From positions 1,984,001-2,048,000 of the forward strand of contig CAWCEV010000006.1 in assembly GCA_963794655.1 (NCBI GenBank): a stretch of DNA of 64,000 nucleotides, read 5' to 3'. Each line of letters begins with the position of its first letter. Position 1 is the stretch's first letter. The DNA comes from Roseiarcus sp963794655. GTDB lineage: Bacteria > Pseudomonadota > Alphaproteobacteria > Rhizobiales > Beijerinckiaceae. The notes under the pieces are model-generated. The model had not been told where the DNA came from. It did no database searches and saw nothing but the letters and a program-made list of their open reading frames with translations. Below, piece by piece: positions 8,463-17,201 of this stretch. The position numbers and the translations under genes were made by a program.

Positions 8463-9256
8463 GCAATCGCGGGACGGCGGAAGTCGAGCTTCGGAATGTC
8501 CGGCAATTCTTCCGCCGATCGGGCGGCGCGCTGGTCGAAGCGGTGTCGGACGTGAGTCTCATGATCCGATCGCACGAGTTCGTTTGCCTGATCGGGCCCT
8601 CGGGCTGCGGCAAGACGACACTGCTGCAACTGGTCGCCGGCCTCATGCCCACAAGCCACGGCCAGATTTCCGTCGATGGCGCCCCAATCGCGGGCCCCTC
8701 TCCCGAGCGGGGACTCGTCTTTCAGCGCGACAGCGTTTTCCCGTGGATGCGAGCGATCGACAACGTGTCCTATGGCCTCAAGTGTCGTGGCGTCGAAAAG
8801 ACCAAGCGCATCGAGATCGCGCGCCAATATCTCAGACAGGTCGGACTCGGCGATGTCGAGCGGTCCTGGCCGCGTGAACTCTCCGGCGGCATGCTGAAGC
8901 GGGTTGCTGTGGCTACGGTGTTCGCAAACTCGCCGCGGGTGCTGCTCATGGATGAACCATTCGGCGCTCTCGATTACGTGACCAAGCTGCAGTTGCATCA
9001 AGTGCTGCTGACGCTCTGGGAGCAACATCGGCCGACAGTACTGTTCGTCACCCACGATGTCGACGAGGCGATGCTGCTGGCCGATCGGATCGTGGTGATG
9101 AAGGAAGGCCGGGTCGTCGACGACCGGAAGATCACTTTGGCGCGCCGACGCACGATCGAAAGCCTCGCGCTGCCTGAAGCGGTCGCGCACAAGGAAGTGC
9201 TGTTGCGGCACCTCGGGCTCGGCGAACTGGTGCAGGACGGGACGGCGCCGCTGTGA
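8459..9256 (+). CDS. ABC transporter ATP-binding protein (SsuB/TauB-like)
   Basis: 265 residues. Walker A is GPSGCGKTTLL, the signature is LSGGMLKRVAVA (Leu where Gln is usual), Walker B with D-loop is VLLMDEPFGALD, and the switch His is in FVTHDVDEAM. The GTG start overlaps the permease stop as GTGA and follows GGAGG; an in-frame ATG at 8438 is an alternative. It powers the two flanking permeases. The product ends at a TGA that overlaps the GTG of the next permease gene. Confidence 0.88.
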   Translation: MSNRGTAEVELRNVRQFFRRSGGALVEAVSDVSLMIRSHEFVCLIGPSGCGKTTLLQLVAGLMPTSHGQISVDGAPIAGPSPERGLVFQRDSVFPWMRAIDNVSYGLKCRGVEKTKRIEIARQYLRQVGLGDVERSWPRELSGGMLKRVAVATVFANSPRVLLMDEPFGALDYVTKLQLHQVLLTLWEQHRPTVLFVTHDVDEAMLLADRIVVMKEGRVVDDRKITLARRRTIESLALPEAVAHKEVLLRHLGLGELVQDGTAPL

Positions 9257-10125
9257 AACGCGCAATGGCGCAACGCCTGACGAGCCTCGGGGTTCTTGTC
9301 GCCCTCGCGGCTCTTTGGCAGCTCGCGTCGATCTTGATGCCTTATGAGAGCGCGCCGGGCGAACCCATGATCCCGGGTTGGCAGATCCTCGCGACCCGGA
9401 CCTTCCTCAGTCTGGCTGACTACTGGCAAGGCGGGTTGGGTATCCCGTCGGTCGCGCAGGGTGGCGCACGAACCTACGCCGGGGCGGCGCTCGCTGTCCT
9501 CAGCAACTCCTGGGATACGAGTCTCCGTCTCTTTACTGGACTCACGCTCGGCGTCGCCGTCGGACTGGTTGGTGGGCTCGCGGTCTCCTGGTCAAAGTGG
9601 TCGCGGCGGATCGTCGCTCTACCCGCGCAGATCATTCGCACGTTTCCGATGTTGGCGTTGATCCCGATGTTCCAGCTTTGGTTCGGGGCAACCTTCCTGG
9701 GAATGACGCTATTCGTCGCTTTCGCCGTTGGCGTCATTTTCTTCACTGGGACGGTGAATGCCGTCGGCAACGTCTCCGATATCCACGTCGACTACGCGCG
9801 CACGCAAGGAGCGAGCCGAATTCAGATCTATCGCTCTGTCATTCTTCCAGCGATGTTTCCTGAACTGCGCTCAAGCATCTTGCTTAGCCTCGGCACGGCC
9901 TGGACGGCCGTGATCGCTGCGGAATTCCTCGGCGCCCAGACCGGCCTCGGCCAGATCATCGTCTTTGCCCAGTATTTCGGATATGTGGACCGGATGTTCT
10001 TGGTGGCGCTGTTTCTGCTTTTCTACGCGGCGATCACATACGCTTTGTTCGAGCGGGCGTCGCGGCGGCTGACCGAGTGGATGCCCCGCGAAATCGCGAC
10101 GCCTGACCGATATGGTGCGCCATGA
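9253..10125 (+). CDS. ABC transporter permease, second subunit
   Basis: 290 residues. A hydrophobic start (LGVLVALAALWQLASIL) is followed by a periplasmic insert at about 32-75, then a five-to-six-helix core. The EAA-type loop is DYARTQGASRIQIYRSVILP followed by AMFPELRSSILLSLG. The GTG start overlaps the ATPase stop as GTGA, and its own TGA overlaps the ATG of the deacetylase gene as ATGA. The 40-residue insert between the first two helices differs from the partner permease, again pointing to a heterodimer. Confidence 0.85.
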   Translation: MKRAMAQRLTSLGVLVALAALWQLASILMPYESAPGEPMIPGWQILATRTFLSLADYWQGGLGIPSVAQGGARTYAGAALAVLSNSWDTSLRLFTGLTLGVAVGLVGGLAVSWSKWSRRIVALPAQIIRTFPMLALIPMFQLWFGATFLGMTLFVAFAVGVIFFTGTVNAVGNVSDIHVDYARTQGASRIQIYRSVILPAMFPELRSSILLSLGTAWTAVIAAEFLGAQTGLGQIIVFAQYFGYVDRMFLVALFLLFYAAITYALFERASRRLTEWMPREIATPDRYGAP

Positions 10126-11045
10126 AGACGGTTGATCTGAGCCCCCCGAGTCTGGGCCGGGATCTTTGGGGTTACGGAAGCGCCAAACCGAATCCTCACT
10201 GGCCCGGCGATGCGCGCGTCGCGGTGTCGTTCGTCGTCAATTTCGAGGAAGGCGGCGAATACGCCATGTCCGATGGCGACGATCACAACGAAGCCGTTCA
10301 CGAAGTCGAGCATCGACTTGTCGGATTGCCCGATCCCGGCCTCGACAGTCATTTTGAATATGGCACGCGCGCGGGCTGGTGGAGGATCGTCGACGTGCTC
10401 GGCCGCCACGACGTCAGAGCAACGGTGAGCGCATGCGGCCGCGCGGTCGAACGGTCACCGCGACTGGCCCAGGACGCCAATCGACGCGGGCACGAGGTGG
10501 CGGCCCATGGCTGGCGGTGGGAATCCCATGCCGGGATGAGCGAGGACGATGAACGTCGCCGGATCGCTCGGACCGTCGCCGCCATCGCCAAGGCGACCGG
10601 CGTGCGCCCCGTCGGATGGCATACCCGCGCGCCGGCGTCGCCCAATACGAGACGCCTGCTCGTCGAGGAGGGCGGCTTTCTCTACGACAGCGATGCCTAC
10701 AATGACGACTTGCCCTACACCTTGGCGTACGGCCAGCGCCGCCATGTCGTGATACCCTATGCCTTCGACACGAACGACATGCAATTCCAGACCACCAATC
10801 GTTTTCGCGGCGCCTCCGATTTCGCCGACTACGTCCTGGACGCCTTCGAGTGGCTCTATCGCGAAGGTCTGCACGCGCCAAAAATGATGTCGATTGGCCT
10901 CCACTTGCGGGTGATCGGGCGTCCGGGTCGCATCGGCGCGCTCGAGAGGATCTTGTCGACGATGCGGGCGAAAGACGATGTCTGGATCGCCCGGCGCGAT
11001 GAGATCGCGCGTCACTGGCTGGCGCGCACGCCGGAAACGAAGTGA
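10122..11045 (+). CDS. PuuE-like polysaccharide deacetylase-fold hydrolase (putative allantoinase)
   Basis: 307 residues of the NodB/polysaccharide deacetylase fold in the branch containing the metal-independent allantoinase PuuE. Diagnostic stretches are WPGDARVAVSFVVNFEEGGE, RAGWWRIVDVLGRHDVRATV, GHEVAAHGWRWESHAGMSED and GWHTRAPASPNTRRLLVEEG. PuuE opens the hydantoin ring of allantoin. Relatives act on other cyclic amides, so the substrate is uncertain. It overlaps both neighbours by ATGA/GTGA junctions, which fixes its place as a catabolic step for the compound imported by the preceding transporter. Confidence 0.78.
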   Translation: MKTVDLSPPSLGRDLWGYGSAKPNPHWPGDARVAVSFVVNFEEGGEYAMSDGDDHNEAVHEVEHRLVGLPDPGLDSHFEYGTRAGWWRIVDVLGRHDVRATVSACGRAVERSPRLAQDANRRGHEVAAHGWRWESHAGMSEDDERRRIARTVAAIAKATGVRPVGWHTRAPASPNTRRLLVEEGGFLYDSDAYNDDLPYTLAYGQRRHVVIPYAFDTNDMQFQTTNRFRGASDFADYVLDAFEWLYREGLHAPKMMSIGLHLRVIGRPGRIGALERILSTMRAKDDVWIARRDEIARHWLARTPETK

Positions 11046-11692
11046 ACGTAGCGCGTCGCCGATTGATTGTCGTCAATCCCAACACGAATGCGCAGGTGAC
11101 CCTTTGGCTCGCGGATGAAGCGCGCCGTGTCGCCGGGAGCGCGTTCGAAGTGATCGCGGTGAATGCGGAGTCGGGGATCGAAGCAATCGAGACCCCCGAG
11201 CACCTCAAAATTGCCGCGCGCGCCGTTGCGTCCGAAGTGGCGAAGCATGAAGGCGCCAGTGGCGCGATCATCGCGGGATTCGGCGATCCCGGAGTCGAGG
11301 CAGCGCAAGCCCTCGGCCTCATGCCCGTGGCGGGTCTCGGGAAAAGCGGAATGTTGGCGGCGGCGGCCGGCGGCCGGCGGTTCTCGATTGTTACGCTCGG
11401 AATGGCGATGCGAGAGCCGATCCTTGCGAAAGCGGCGTCGCTCCACTTGGCGAGTCGACTTGCGGACGTTCTCGTCTTGCCGTTCTCGATTGACGAAATG
11501 GTCAGAGATCGCGACGCCGTGCGGGGCGAGATCCTTAGGGCGGTTCAGGGCTGTCAGGATGGCGCCGTTCTATTGGGCGGAGCCCCGTTCGCGGGGATGG
11601 CGGCCGACATCGCACGGGAGACGCGGCGGATCGTGCTCGACGGTGTGGAGGCCGGTATCGAAACAGTTGAGCGTGTGAATCGGGCCCTATGA
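11042..11692 (+). CDS. Asp/Glu/hydantoin racemase-family protein lacking both catalytic cysteines
   Basis: 216 residues beginning LIVVNPNTNAQVT, the classic start of the hydantoin/allantoin racemase branch. The two catalytic Cys positions are changed: AGFGDPG replaces the usual ACFGDPG-like motif and LLGGAPFAG replaces LGCAGM. A two-base racemase mechanism is therefore not possible in the usual form; a decarboxylase, isomerase or binding role is conceivable. The GTG start overlaps the preceding stop. It is the last gene of the operon. Pairing with a PuuE-like enzyme resembles purine or hydantoin catabolic clusters, which often pair a racemase with a ring-opening hydrolase. Confidence 0.75.
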   Translation: MNVARRRLIVVNPNTNAQVTLWLADEARRVAGSAFEVIAVNAESGIEAIETPEHLKIAARAVASEVAKHEGASGAIIAGFGDPGVEAAQALGLMPVAGLGKSGMLAAAAGGRRFSIVTLGMAMREPILAKAASLHLASRLADVLVLPFSIDEMVRDRDAVRGEILRAVQGCQDGAVLLGGAPFAGMAADIARETRRIVLDGVEAGIETVERVNRAL

Positions 11693-11813
11693 AAGTCCGA
11701 ATTGCGCCGGCGCGCACCACGCGTCGAAATTGGGCGGCTGCCGCGCCCAAACAGGAAGGGGCTAATTTGCAGTCCGCTATAGCTTTTTGAAAGCGGAGAT
11801 CTCAGCGGCTGAA

Positions 11814-11890
11814 TGTATACCTCTCATTCGTCAAAACTGACCCTGGATCGGATTGACAGCCATTCAAGGGCGTGTTCCTTTCGGTATACC
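11814..11890. promoter_or_regulatory. Two GTATAC operator-like sites upstream of the amidohydrolase operon
   Basis: TGTATACCTC at 11814-11823 and TCGGTATACCAA at 11881-11892. The core GGTATACC also occurs in TGGTATACCA at 20416-20425 before the facing operon. Palindromes of the form ATnGTATACnAT are common targets of FCD-class GntR regulators, and one is encoded at 16476-17201. The rest of 11693-11953 holds no gene that I can recognise. Confidence 0.5.
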
Positions 11891-11953
11891 AAGTTGAAGA
11901 CTGTCTGGAACACAACGGGGCCGTAAATTCGTTTCGGGGCCAAAATTTCGACA

Positions 11954-13111
11954 TTGTCGAACGTGCGCTTGCCGGAACGGCAAGGGGTATTCGACGTGCG
12001 GATCGAAGCCGGCGCCGTTGCGGCGATCGAGCCGCATTCCGGGCAGTCGACGCCGGACGCAACCTTTGACGGCAGGGGCGAACTTGCTCTGCCGGCCTTT
12101 GCTGACGGTCACGTCCATCTCGATAAGACCTTGATTGGTCTCGACTGGATTCCGCACCTGGGCGCGGACGACATCAGAACCAGGATTGCGGTCGAAAAAG
12201 AGTTGCGTCCTCGCTTTGAGGACAGTGCTCCACGGCGCGCACGCCTTCTGGCGGACCAACTTTTAAGGCACGGAACGACGGCGGTTCGCACTCATGTCGA
12301 TATCGACGAACAGTGCCGCCTGAGGGGCCTCGAGAATATTCTGGCGCTTCGCGAAGAGCGCGCTCCCTTCATGGATATGCAAATTGTCGCTTTTCCACAG
12401 AGCGGCCTTTGGCCGAGCGCAACTGTGATCCCTGATCTGGAAAAGGCGTTGCAGCTGGGCGTCGACGCCATCGGCGGCGTGGATCCGACTGTGATCGACG
12501 GTGACCCGAAAAAGAGTTTGGACACAATATTCGCGCTGGCCGAGCGTTACGAAGCGGGCGCCGACCTGCATCTGCATGAAGGCGGCGAAGCGGGCGCCTC
12601 CATCATCGAGGGCATGTGCGCGAGAACTAAGGGGGCAGGGCTTCGTGGACGCGTCGTCGTCAGCCACGCGTTTTGCCTCGCGAGCCTTCCCGAACACCGG
12701 GTCGACGCCGTTGCCGACTTGATGGCCGAGGCTGGAGTGGCGGTAATGACGAGCGCGCCGGGCGCGAGCTCCATCATTCCGGTTGCGCGGCTCTCCGAAC
12801 GGGGCGTGCGCGTTTTCGCCGGTTCCGACAACATTCGCGACGCGTGGGCGCCGTTCGGTAATGGCGACATGCTCGACCGCGCTCGTCTCATTGCCTATCG
12901 AGCCGATTTGCGCAGCGACGATGGTCTCGCTTTTGCTTTCGAGTGCGTTTCCCGGAAAACGACCGAAATATTGGGGTTTCCGCCGCGTGGTCTCGCCGTC
13001 GGCGATCAAGCCGACCTCGTGCTGGTCGACAGCCCTACTGTAGTGCAAGCCGTCTGTGACGTCCCAACAGCGCGGCGCGTTATTCGAAAGGGGCACATCC
13101 TGATCCTTTGA
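11954..13111 (+). CDS. CodA/AtzC-like amidohydrolase (cytosine deaminase family)
   Basis: 385 residues of the amidohydrolase superfamily in the cytosine deaminase / N-isopropylammelide hydrolase branch. Metal-site motifs in order: ADGHVHLDKT (HxH), RTHVDID, HLHEGG, VVSHAF and GSDNIRDAW. Enzymes of this branch deaminate or dealkylate N-heterocycles. The start is uncertain: the reading begins at a TTG, consistent with the family N-terminus NVRLPERQG, but the ribosome binding site is weak. A periplasmic-binding-protein gene follows 42 bases later, so import and first attack on the compound are likely coupled. Confidence 0.82.
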   Translation: MSNVRLPERQGVFDVRIEAGAVAAIEPHSGQSTPDATFDGRGELALPAFADGHVHLDKTLIGLDWIPHLGADDIRTRIAVEKELRPRFEDSAPRRARLLADQLLRHGTTAVRTHVDIDEQCRLRGLENILALREERAPFMDMQIVAFPQSGLWPSATVIPDLEKALQLGVDAIGGVDPTVIDGDPKKSLDTIFALAERYEAGADLHLHEGGEAGASIIEGMCARTKGAGLRGRVVVSHAFCLASLPEHRVDAVADLMAEAGVAVMTSAPGASSIIPVARLSERGVRVFAGSDNIRDAWAPFGNGDMLDRARLIAYRADLRSDDGLAFAFECVSRKTTEILGFPPRGLAVGDQADLVLVDSPTVVQAVCDVPTARRVIRKGHILIL

Positions 13112-13153
13112 CGGAATGGAAGAAACGTCCTCCAACCTTGAAAGGTCTAAGAC

Positions 13154-14137
13154 ATGTCGTTTCGCCAATGGGCCCTCGGCCTCTCGTTCGCCGCCGCATT
13201 CCTGTCTGCGCATATGTCCGCGTCGCTCGCCGAAAATCAGGCCGTTACGGTGACCGAGCCGGCGCATTCGATCGACAGCATGCCGTTCTACGTGGCGATG
13301 AAGGAAGGCTTCTTCGCCAAGCATGGCATCGACATGAAACTGGTCACCGCCGAGGGCGGAAGCCAGCACATAGCGGCGGTTCTGTCGGGAAGCGCCGACG
13401 CCTATATCGGGGGACCGGAGCACAACGCGTTTGCGCTCTTGCAGGGTAAGAAGCTCAAGGCCGTTCTGAGCCTCTCGAACCGCGCGAGCGCCTATATCGT
13501 CGCCAAACCCGGACTTGGGCTGACTGCGCAAACGCCGATCAAGGACATCCTGAAAGGACGCACGATAGCTGTTGGCGCGGCGGGTGGCACACATAACGCG
13601 TTGCTGCGCGCCATGCTCGCCGAGCAGGGGCTCGATCCTACCAAGGACGTGACGCTCATCGAGGTCAACACCACGGCGGGTATCCTGGCGGCCATGAAGG
13701 CCGGCAAGGTAGACCTCGCGGTGACGGCCGAACCCCAGATTAGCCAGGGCATCAAGGAAGGAATCTGGACCGACGCGCTCGTCAGCTACCCGAAATATTT
13801 CGGCCCGTTCGAATATACGACCCTCAATGTCCCGCAAAAGCTCATCGACACCAATCCGACCGAGATCAAGAACATGGTCGCCGCATTGAAAGAGGCGCTG
13901 GAGTTCAGCTTCAAGAACCCGGACAAGGTGAAGGAACTGGCGCGCGCCGAATTCCCGACCATGCCTGTCGACGATCTCGACGCCATGCTCAACCGCACGC
14001 TCGCCGACGGCTTGTGGGAACGGTCCGGCGAGACATCCAAGAAGGGCTGGGAGCAAGACGAAAAGATCGTGCAGGATGCGGGTATGCTGTCTCGCCCTGT
14101 GACCTACGAAGAAATCTTCGATACGCAGTTCCAGTGA
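13154..14137 (+). CDS. ABC transporter substrate-binding protein (NMT1-like)
   Basis: 327 residues with a signal peptide (LGLSFAAAFLSAHMSASLA). The mature start is VTVTEPAHSIDSMPFYVAMK followed by EGFFAKHGIDMKLV, and VGAAGGTHNALLRAML marks the second lobe, as in NMT1/SsuA/TauA proteins. No permease or ATPase lies in this operon. The matching pair is in the facing operon (18748-20384), so one complete importer is split between two convergent transcripts. A stem-loop directly follows the gene. Confidence 0.88.
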   Translation: MSFRQWALGLSFAAAFLSAHMSASLAENQAVTVTEPAHSIDSMPFYVAMKEGFFAKHGIDMKLVTAEGGSQHIAAVLSGSADAYIGGPEHNAFALLQGKKLKAVLSLSNRASAYIVAKPGLGLTAQTPIKDILKGRTIAVGAAGGTHNALLRAMLAEQGLDPTKDVTLIEVNTTAGILAAMKAGKVDLAVTAEPQISQGIKEGIWTDALVSYPKYFGPFEYTTLNVPQKLIDTNPTEIKNMVAALKEALEFSFKNPDKVKELARAEFPTMPVDDLDAMLNRTLADGLWERSGETSKKGWEQDEKIVQDAGMLSRPVTYEEIFDTQFQ

Positions 14138-14143
14138 CAGCAA

Positions 14144-14171
14144 CGGCCCTGGCCGGATTACGCCAGGGCCG
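14144..14171 (+). promoter_or_regulatory. Stem-loop downstream of substrate-binding protein gene
   Basis: CGGCCCTGGC (14144-14153) pairs perfectly with GCCAGGGCCG (14162-14171) around an 8-base loop, seven bases after the stop codon and with no following T-run. This position fits an mRNA-stabilising or partial-termination hairpin that lets the binding protein be made in excess over downstream genes. Confidence 0.6.
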
Positions 14172-14195
14172 CATCTCCCGATCGCAAGATTTCAC

Positions 14196-15644
14196 ATGAC
14201 CGAACCAATCCCTGCGGACCTTCTCGTCCTCGGCGCGATCGTGAGCCTCGACGATGAAATCGGCGTGATCGCAAACGGAGCCGTGGCCGTTGACGGGCAT
14301 GAAATCGTCGCGGTCGGCAAGCGCCAGGATCTCGAAGCTGCCTATCGTCCGCGGCGTATCATCGACGTCCCCGATTCGATCGTCATGCCCGGAATGATCG
14401 ATGGGCACACGCATACCGCCCAGGCGCTCGTGCGCGGACTGATCGCCAACGAACTGCCGATGATATTCAGATTGTATGTGCCGGCGATGATGGCGCTGGA
14501 TCCGGCCGGAGCCGCTCTTTCGGCAAAGCTCGTCGCAGCCCAGCTCCTCCGCTCTGGGGTCACGACTATCTGCGAGGGAGCGGTTGGCTATTCCCCGGAA
14601 GCTGAGGACGCTGTGGTCGAGGCCTGCGCCGATGCGGGGATCCGCCTGGTGCTGGCCCGCGGCGCGGGCGATCAGGACTTCCATCACGCGGAACTCTATT
14701 CCCAGGTGAACGACAAATCCTGGTTCCGCCAGCGGGCAGGAATGGCTGCGCATGACCTCGATCGAACGCGCCAGCTCCTGCAGCGCTACTCGACCGACGG
14801 ATCCACCCTGACGAATATCGCCATCTGCCCGTCGAGCCTGCCGGATTTCTCGGCAGACTATTTCAAGGCCGCCTCCGCCCTTGCGAGCGAATTCGGCGCC
14901 CGGGTGCACGTCCATCTCGCGCGGGACCGGGAAGAAGTCGAATTCTGCCTCGCGGCGTTCGGACGCCGTCCAATCGAGCAGCTTGCCCATCTCGGCCATG
15001 TTGACGACAAACTGGTCGCCGTTCACTGCATGCTCGCGACTGAACCGGAGATCGAACTATTGCGCCGGGGCGGCGCGTCATTGGCGCACTCGCCCGTGGA
15101 ATGCCTAAATATCCTGAACGCCGTGCCAGGCATTCAGCGCTTCCGCGCGGCGGGAATCAAGGTGTCGCTCGGGTGCGACAACGCCATCAACGACATGTGG
15201 GAGACGATGCGCGCGGTTTGGCTGATGCAAGGAACGGCGCGCGGGTTGCCGTCCTACGATGCGGCGCACGTCACCGAAGACGACATACTGCCGATGGCGA
15301 CGCGCGAGTCGGCCGACGCGCTCGGCATCGGTTCACATGTCGGCAGACTGAGGCCGGGCATGAAAGCGGACCTCGTCGTCCTGAACGGCTCCGGTCCGCA
15401 CATGTTTCCACGCCAGAATCTGCTTGCCGAACTCGTGCGCTACGGCACGCGCGCCGAGGTCGATACGGTGATCGTGAACGGCAAGGTGGTTGTCGAGGGA
15501 AGTCGTCACCAGACGATCGAACTCGATGATTTGCGGAGCGAGACGGGGACGATCGCCCGCCGCATCAATGAATTGATCGAGCGTCGCCGCTACCAGCCGA
15601 TTGCAACGGATTGGCGGATGCCCGCTTGCCGATGCGGCCATTGA
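14196..15644 (+). CDS. ATZ/TRZ-type amidohydrolase
   Basis: 482 residues of the amidohydrolase superfamily, in the aminohydrolase/SsnA/AtzB-like group. Motifs in order: VMPGMIDGHTHTAQALVRG (HxH), VHVHLARDREEVEF, VAVHCM, LAHSPVECLNIL and SLGCDNAINDMWETM (metal-binding Asp). The C-terminal beta-sandwich has RPGMKADLVVLN. The family hydrolytically deaminates or dechlorinates N-heterocycles or opens cyclic amides. It sits downstream of the stem-loop in the same operon as the CodA/AtzC-like enzyme, suggesting successive hydrolytic steps. The exact substrate cannot be read from the sequence. Confidence 0.85.
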   Translation: MTEPIPADLLVLGAIVSLDDEIGVIANGAVAVDGHEIVAVGKRQDLEAAYRPRRIIDVPDSIVMPGMIDGHTHTAQALVRGLIANELPMIFRLYVPAMMALDPAGAALSAKLVAAQLLRSGVTTICEGAVGYSPEAEDAVVEACADAGIRLVLARGAGDQDFHHAELYSQVNDKSWFRQRAGMAAHDLDRTRQLLQRYSTDGSTLTNIAICPSSLPDFSADYFKAASALASEFGARVHVHLARDREEVEFCLAAFGRRPIEQLAHLGHVDDKLVAVHCMLATEPEIELLRRGGASLAHSPVECLNILNAVPGIQRFRAAGIKVSLGCDNAINDMWETMRAVWLMQGTARGLPSYDAAHVTEDDILPMATRESADALGIGSHVGRLRPGMKADLVVLNGSGPHMFPRQNLLAELVRYGTRAEVDTVIVNGKVVVEGSRHQTIELDDLRSETGTIARRINELIERRRYQPIATDWRMPACRCGH

Positions 15645-15671
15645 GATCGGCGCGCAAAAAGGGTCAGGACG

Positions 15672-16433
15672 ATGACGAAAATGCTGCTTGCCGGCGAGAG
15701 CTGGGTGAGTACGGCTACTCACATCAAAGGCTTCGATCAGTTTCCCACAGTGACCTTCCATACCGGCGCCGACGCCTTCGTTGAGATGCTCCGGGCCGGA
15801 GGAATCGAGGTGACTTGGATGAAGGCGCACGAGGCGCCGACAGCTTTCCCTGCAACCGCCGATGGTCTCGCCAAGTTCGACGTCATCACGCTGAGCGACA
15901 TCGGCGCCAACTCCCTGTTGCTGCATCCGGACACATGGATCCACAGCCGACGCACCGAGAACCGGCTCAAGTTGCTGCGAAACTATGTACGCAATGGCGG
16001 CGGGCTCCTGATGGTCGGCGGCTACTACAGCTTCCAAGGCATCAATGGCGGGGCGCGCTACCACAACACGCCCGTAGAGGACGTGCTTCCCGTGACGATC
16101 CACCCCTTCGACGATCGTGTCGAGACGCCGGAGGGATATCAGCCGAAGAAGGAAGCAGCCCATCCCGTGACGGCCGGGATCGATTTTACCCGCAGCCCGA
16201 TTCTTCTGGGGCTGAACGAAGTGGTGGCGCGCCCCGGGGCGGACGTCTTGCTATCCGCCGAAGTGGACGAAGGACGGAGACATCCGCTGCTCGTGACCGG
16301 CGCCGCAGGCAAGGGTCGCGCGGCGGCATGGACAACCGATATCGGGCCGCACTGGATGCCAGGCGAATTCCTATCCTGGGACGGAACGAAGACGCTCTTT
16401 CATCGCCTGGTGAATTGGTTGGCCGGCGCCTGA
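15672..16433 (+). CDS. Class I glutamine amidotransferase-like (ThuA/DUF1355-type) protein
   Basis: 253 residues. The pattern KFDVITLSDIGANSLLLHPD, GGLLMVGGYYSFQGINGGAR and a late GKGRAAAWTTDIGPHW matches a cytoplasmic amidotransferase-like family (DUF1355 / ThuA-like fold). The canonical nucleophile Cys of class I amidotransferases is not evident: MVGGYYSF stands at the elbow. GTCAGGACG precedes the ATG, and it follows the amidohydrolase by 27 bases in the same operon. Function unknown; a hydrolase of a ring-opened intermediate is possible. Confidence 0.7.
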   Translation: MTKMLLAGESWVSTATHIKGFDQFPTVTFHTGADAFVEMLRAGGIEVTWMKAHEAPTAFPATADGLAKFDVITLSDIGANSLLLHPDTWIHSRRTENRLKLLRNYVRNGGGLLMVGGYYSFQGINGGARYHNTPVEDVLPVTIHPFDDRVETPEGYQPKKEAAHPVTAGIDFTRSPILLGLNEVVARPGADVLLSAEVDEGRRHPLLVTGAAGKGRAAAWTTDIGPHWMPGEFLSWDGTKTLFHRLVNWLAGA

Positions 16434-16475
16434 ATTACGCCCGCCGGCTACCCGCGCGCATTCTGCGCGACCAAC

Positions 16476-17201
16476 TCAGGACTCTTCCTCTTCCTGAAGT
16501 CGCGACAATGAATGCTCCGTGTATAGATAGGCGAAACCGGCGCGCACAACGTCTATGATATGCCCCATGCGCTGATGAATGTGATTGTACATCAGCGTCG
16601 CCGCTTGATCCCCGTCGCGTTGCATCATCGCCTGCCAGATATGCAGATGCGCCAGGTCTGTTTCCTCCTGGCGATTGACCCGGTCGATCCATCGAATGAA
16701 GTAGATGCGGGTGTTGATGACTCTTAGCTGGCGAAGGATTTCGCGATTGCCCGAGAGCTGAGCAATCATCTCGTGAAATTCAACGTCACGGGCCACAAGC
16801 TCCGCGTGCTGGTCATTTGGCGTCGCCGCTTCCAGCAGGTTTTCGAGATCGCGGATTCTCGCGTCCTTTGCACGTTCCGTAGCCAGTCGCGCCGCCTGCG
16901 CCTCGATGCCGGCGCGCATCTCGTAGATGTCGAATATCTCCTTGGAATCGAGCGGGCGGCACGCAAATCCCTCGCTCGGGGTCAGCGTGACGAGCCCCTC
17001 GCTGACGAGCCGGTTGAGCGCTTCCCGCAACGGCGTGCGGCTCGCGTTGAGCTGCGCGGCAAGCGCTCTCTCATTGAGCTTCTGCTCAGGCAGAAAGCGA
17101 AAGGTCATCACCATCTTGCGCAGATGCTCATAGGCGCGATCGGCTGATGTCTTGCTGACTTTGGTTTCAATCCGGGTGGATACGTTGTCGGACATGTTCA
17201 C
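16476..17201 (-). CDS. GntR/FCD transcriptional regulator of the amidohydrolase locus
   Basis: 241 residues. Winged helix at about 20-85 (LPEQKLNERALAAQLNASRT, then PLREALNRLVSEGLV). The FCD domain has an intact metal set: RDVEFHEMIAQLSGN, HLHIWQAMMQRDGDQA and YNHIHQRM. The start codon overlaps the stop of the amidohydrolase gene at 17198-18751, so it is the last gene of that operon. It is convergent with the plus-strand operon. GGTATACC palindromes before both operons make it the candidate common regulator and an autoregulator. Confidence 0.88.
   Translation of the reverse strand: MNMSDNVSTRIETKVSKTSADRAYEHLRKMVMTFRFLPEQKLNERALAAQLNASRTPLREALNRLVSEGLVTLTPSEGFACRPLDSKEIFDIYEMRAGIEAQAARLATERAKDARIRDLENLLEAATPNDQHAELVARDVEFHEMIAQLSGNREILRQLRVINTRIYFIRWIDRVNRQEETDLAHLHIWQAMMQRDGDQAATLMYNHIHQRMGHIIDVVRAGFAYLYTEHSLSRLQEEEES

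Noticed and set aside
12263..14143. 626-residue open frame on the minus strand
   Set aside because: Antisense to the CodA/AtzC-like gene and binding protein, which carry clear motifs; this frame shows none.
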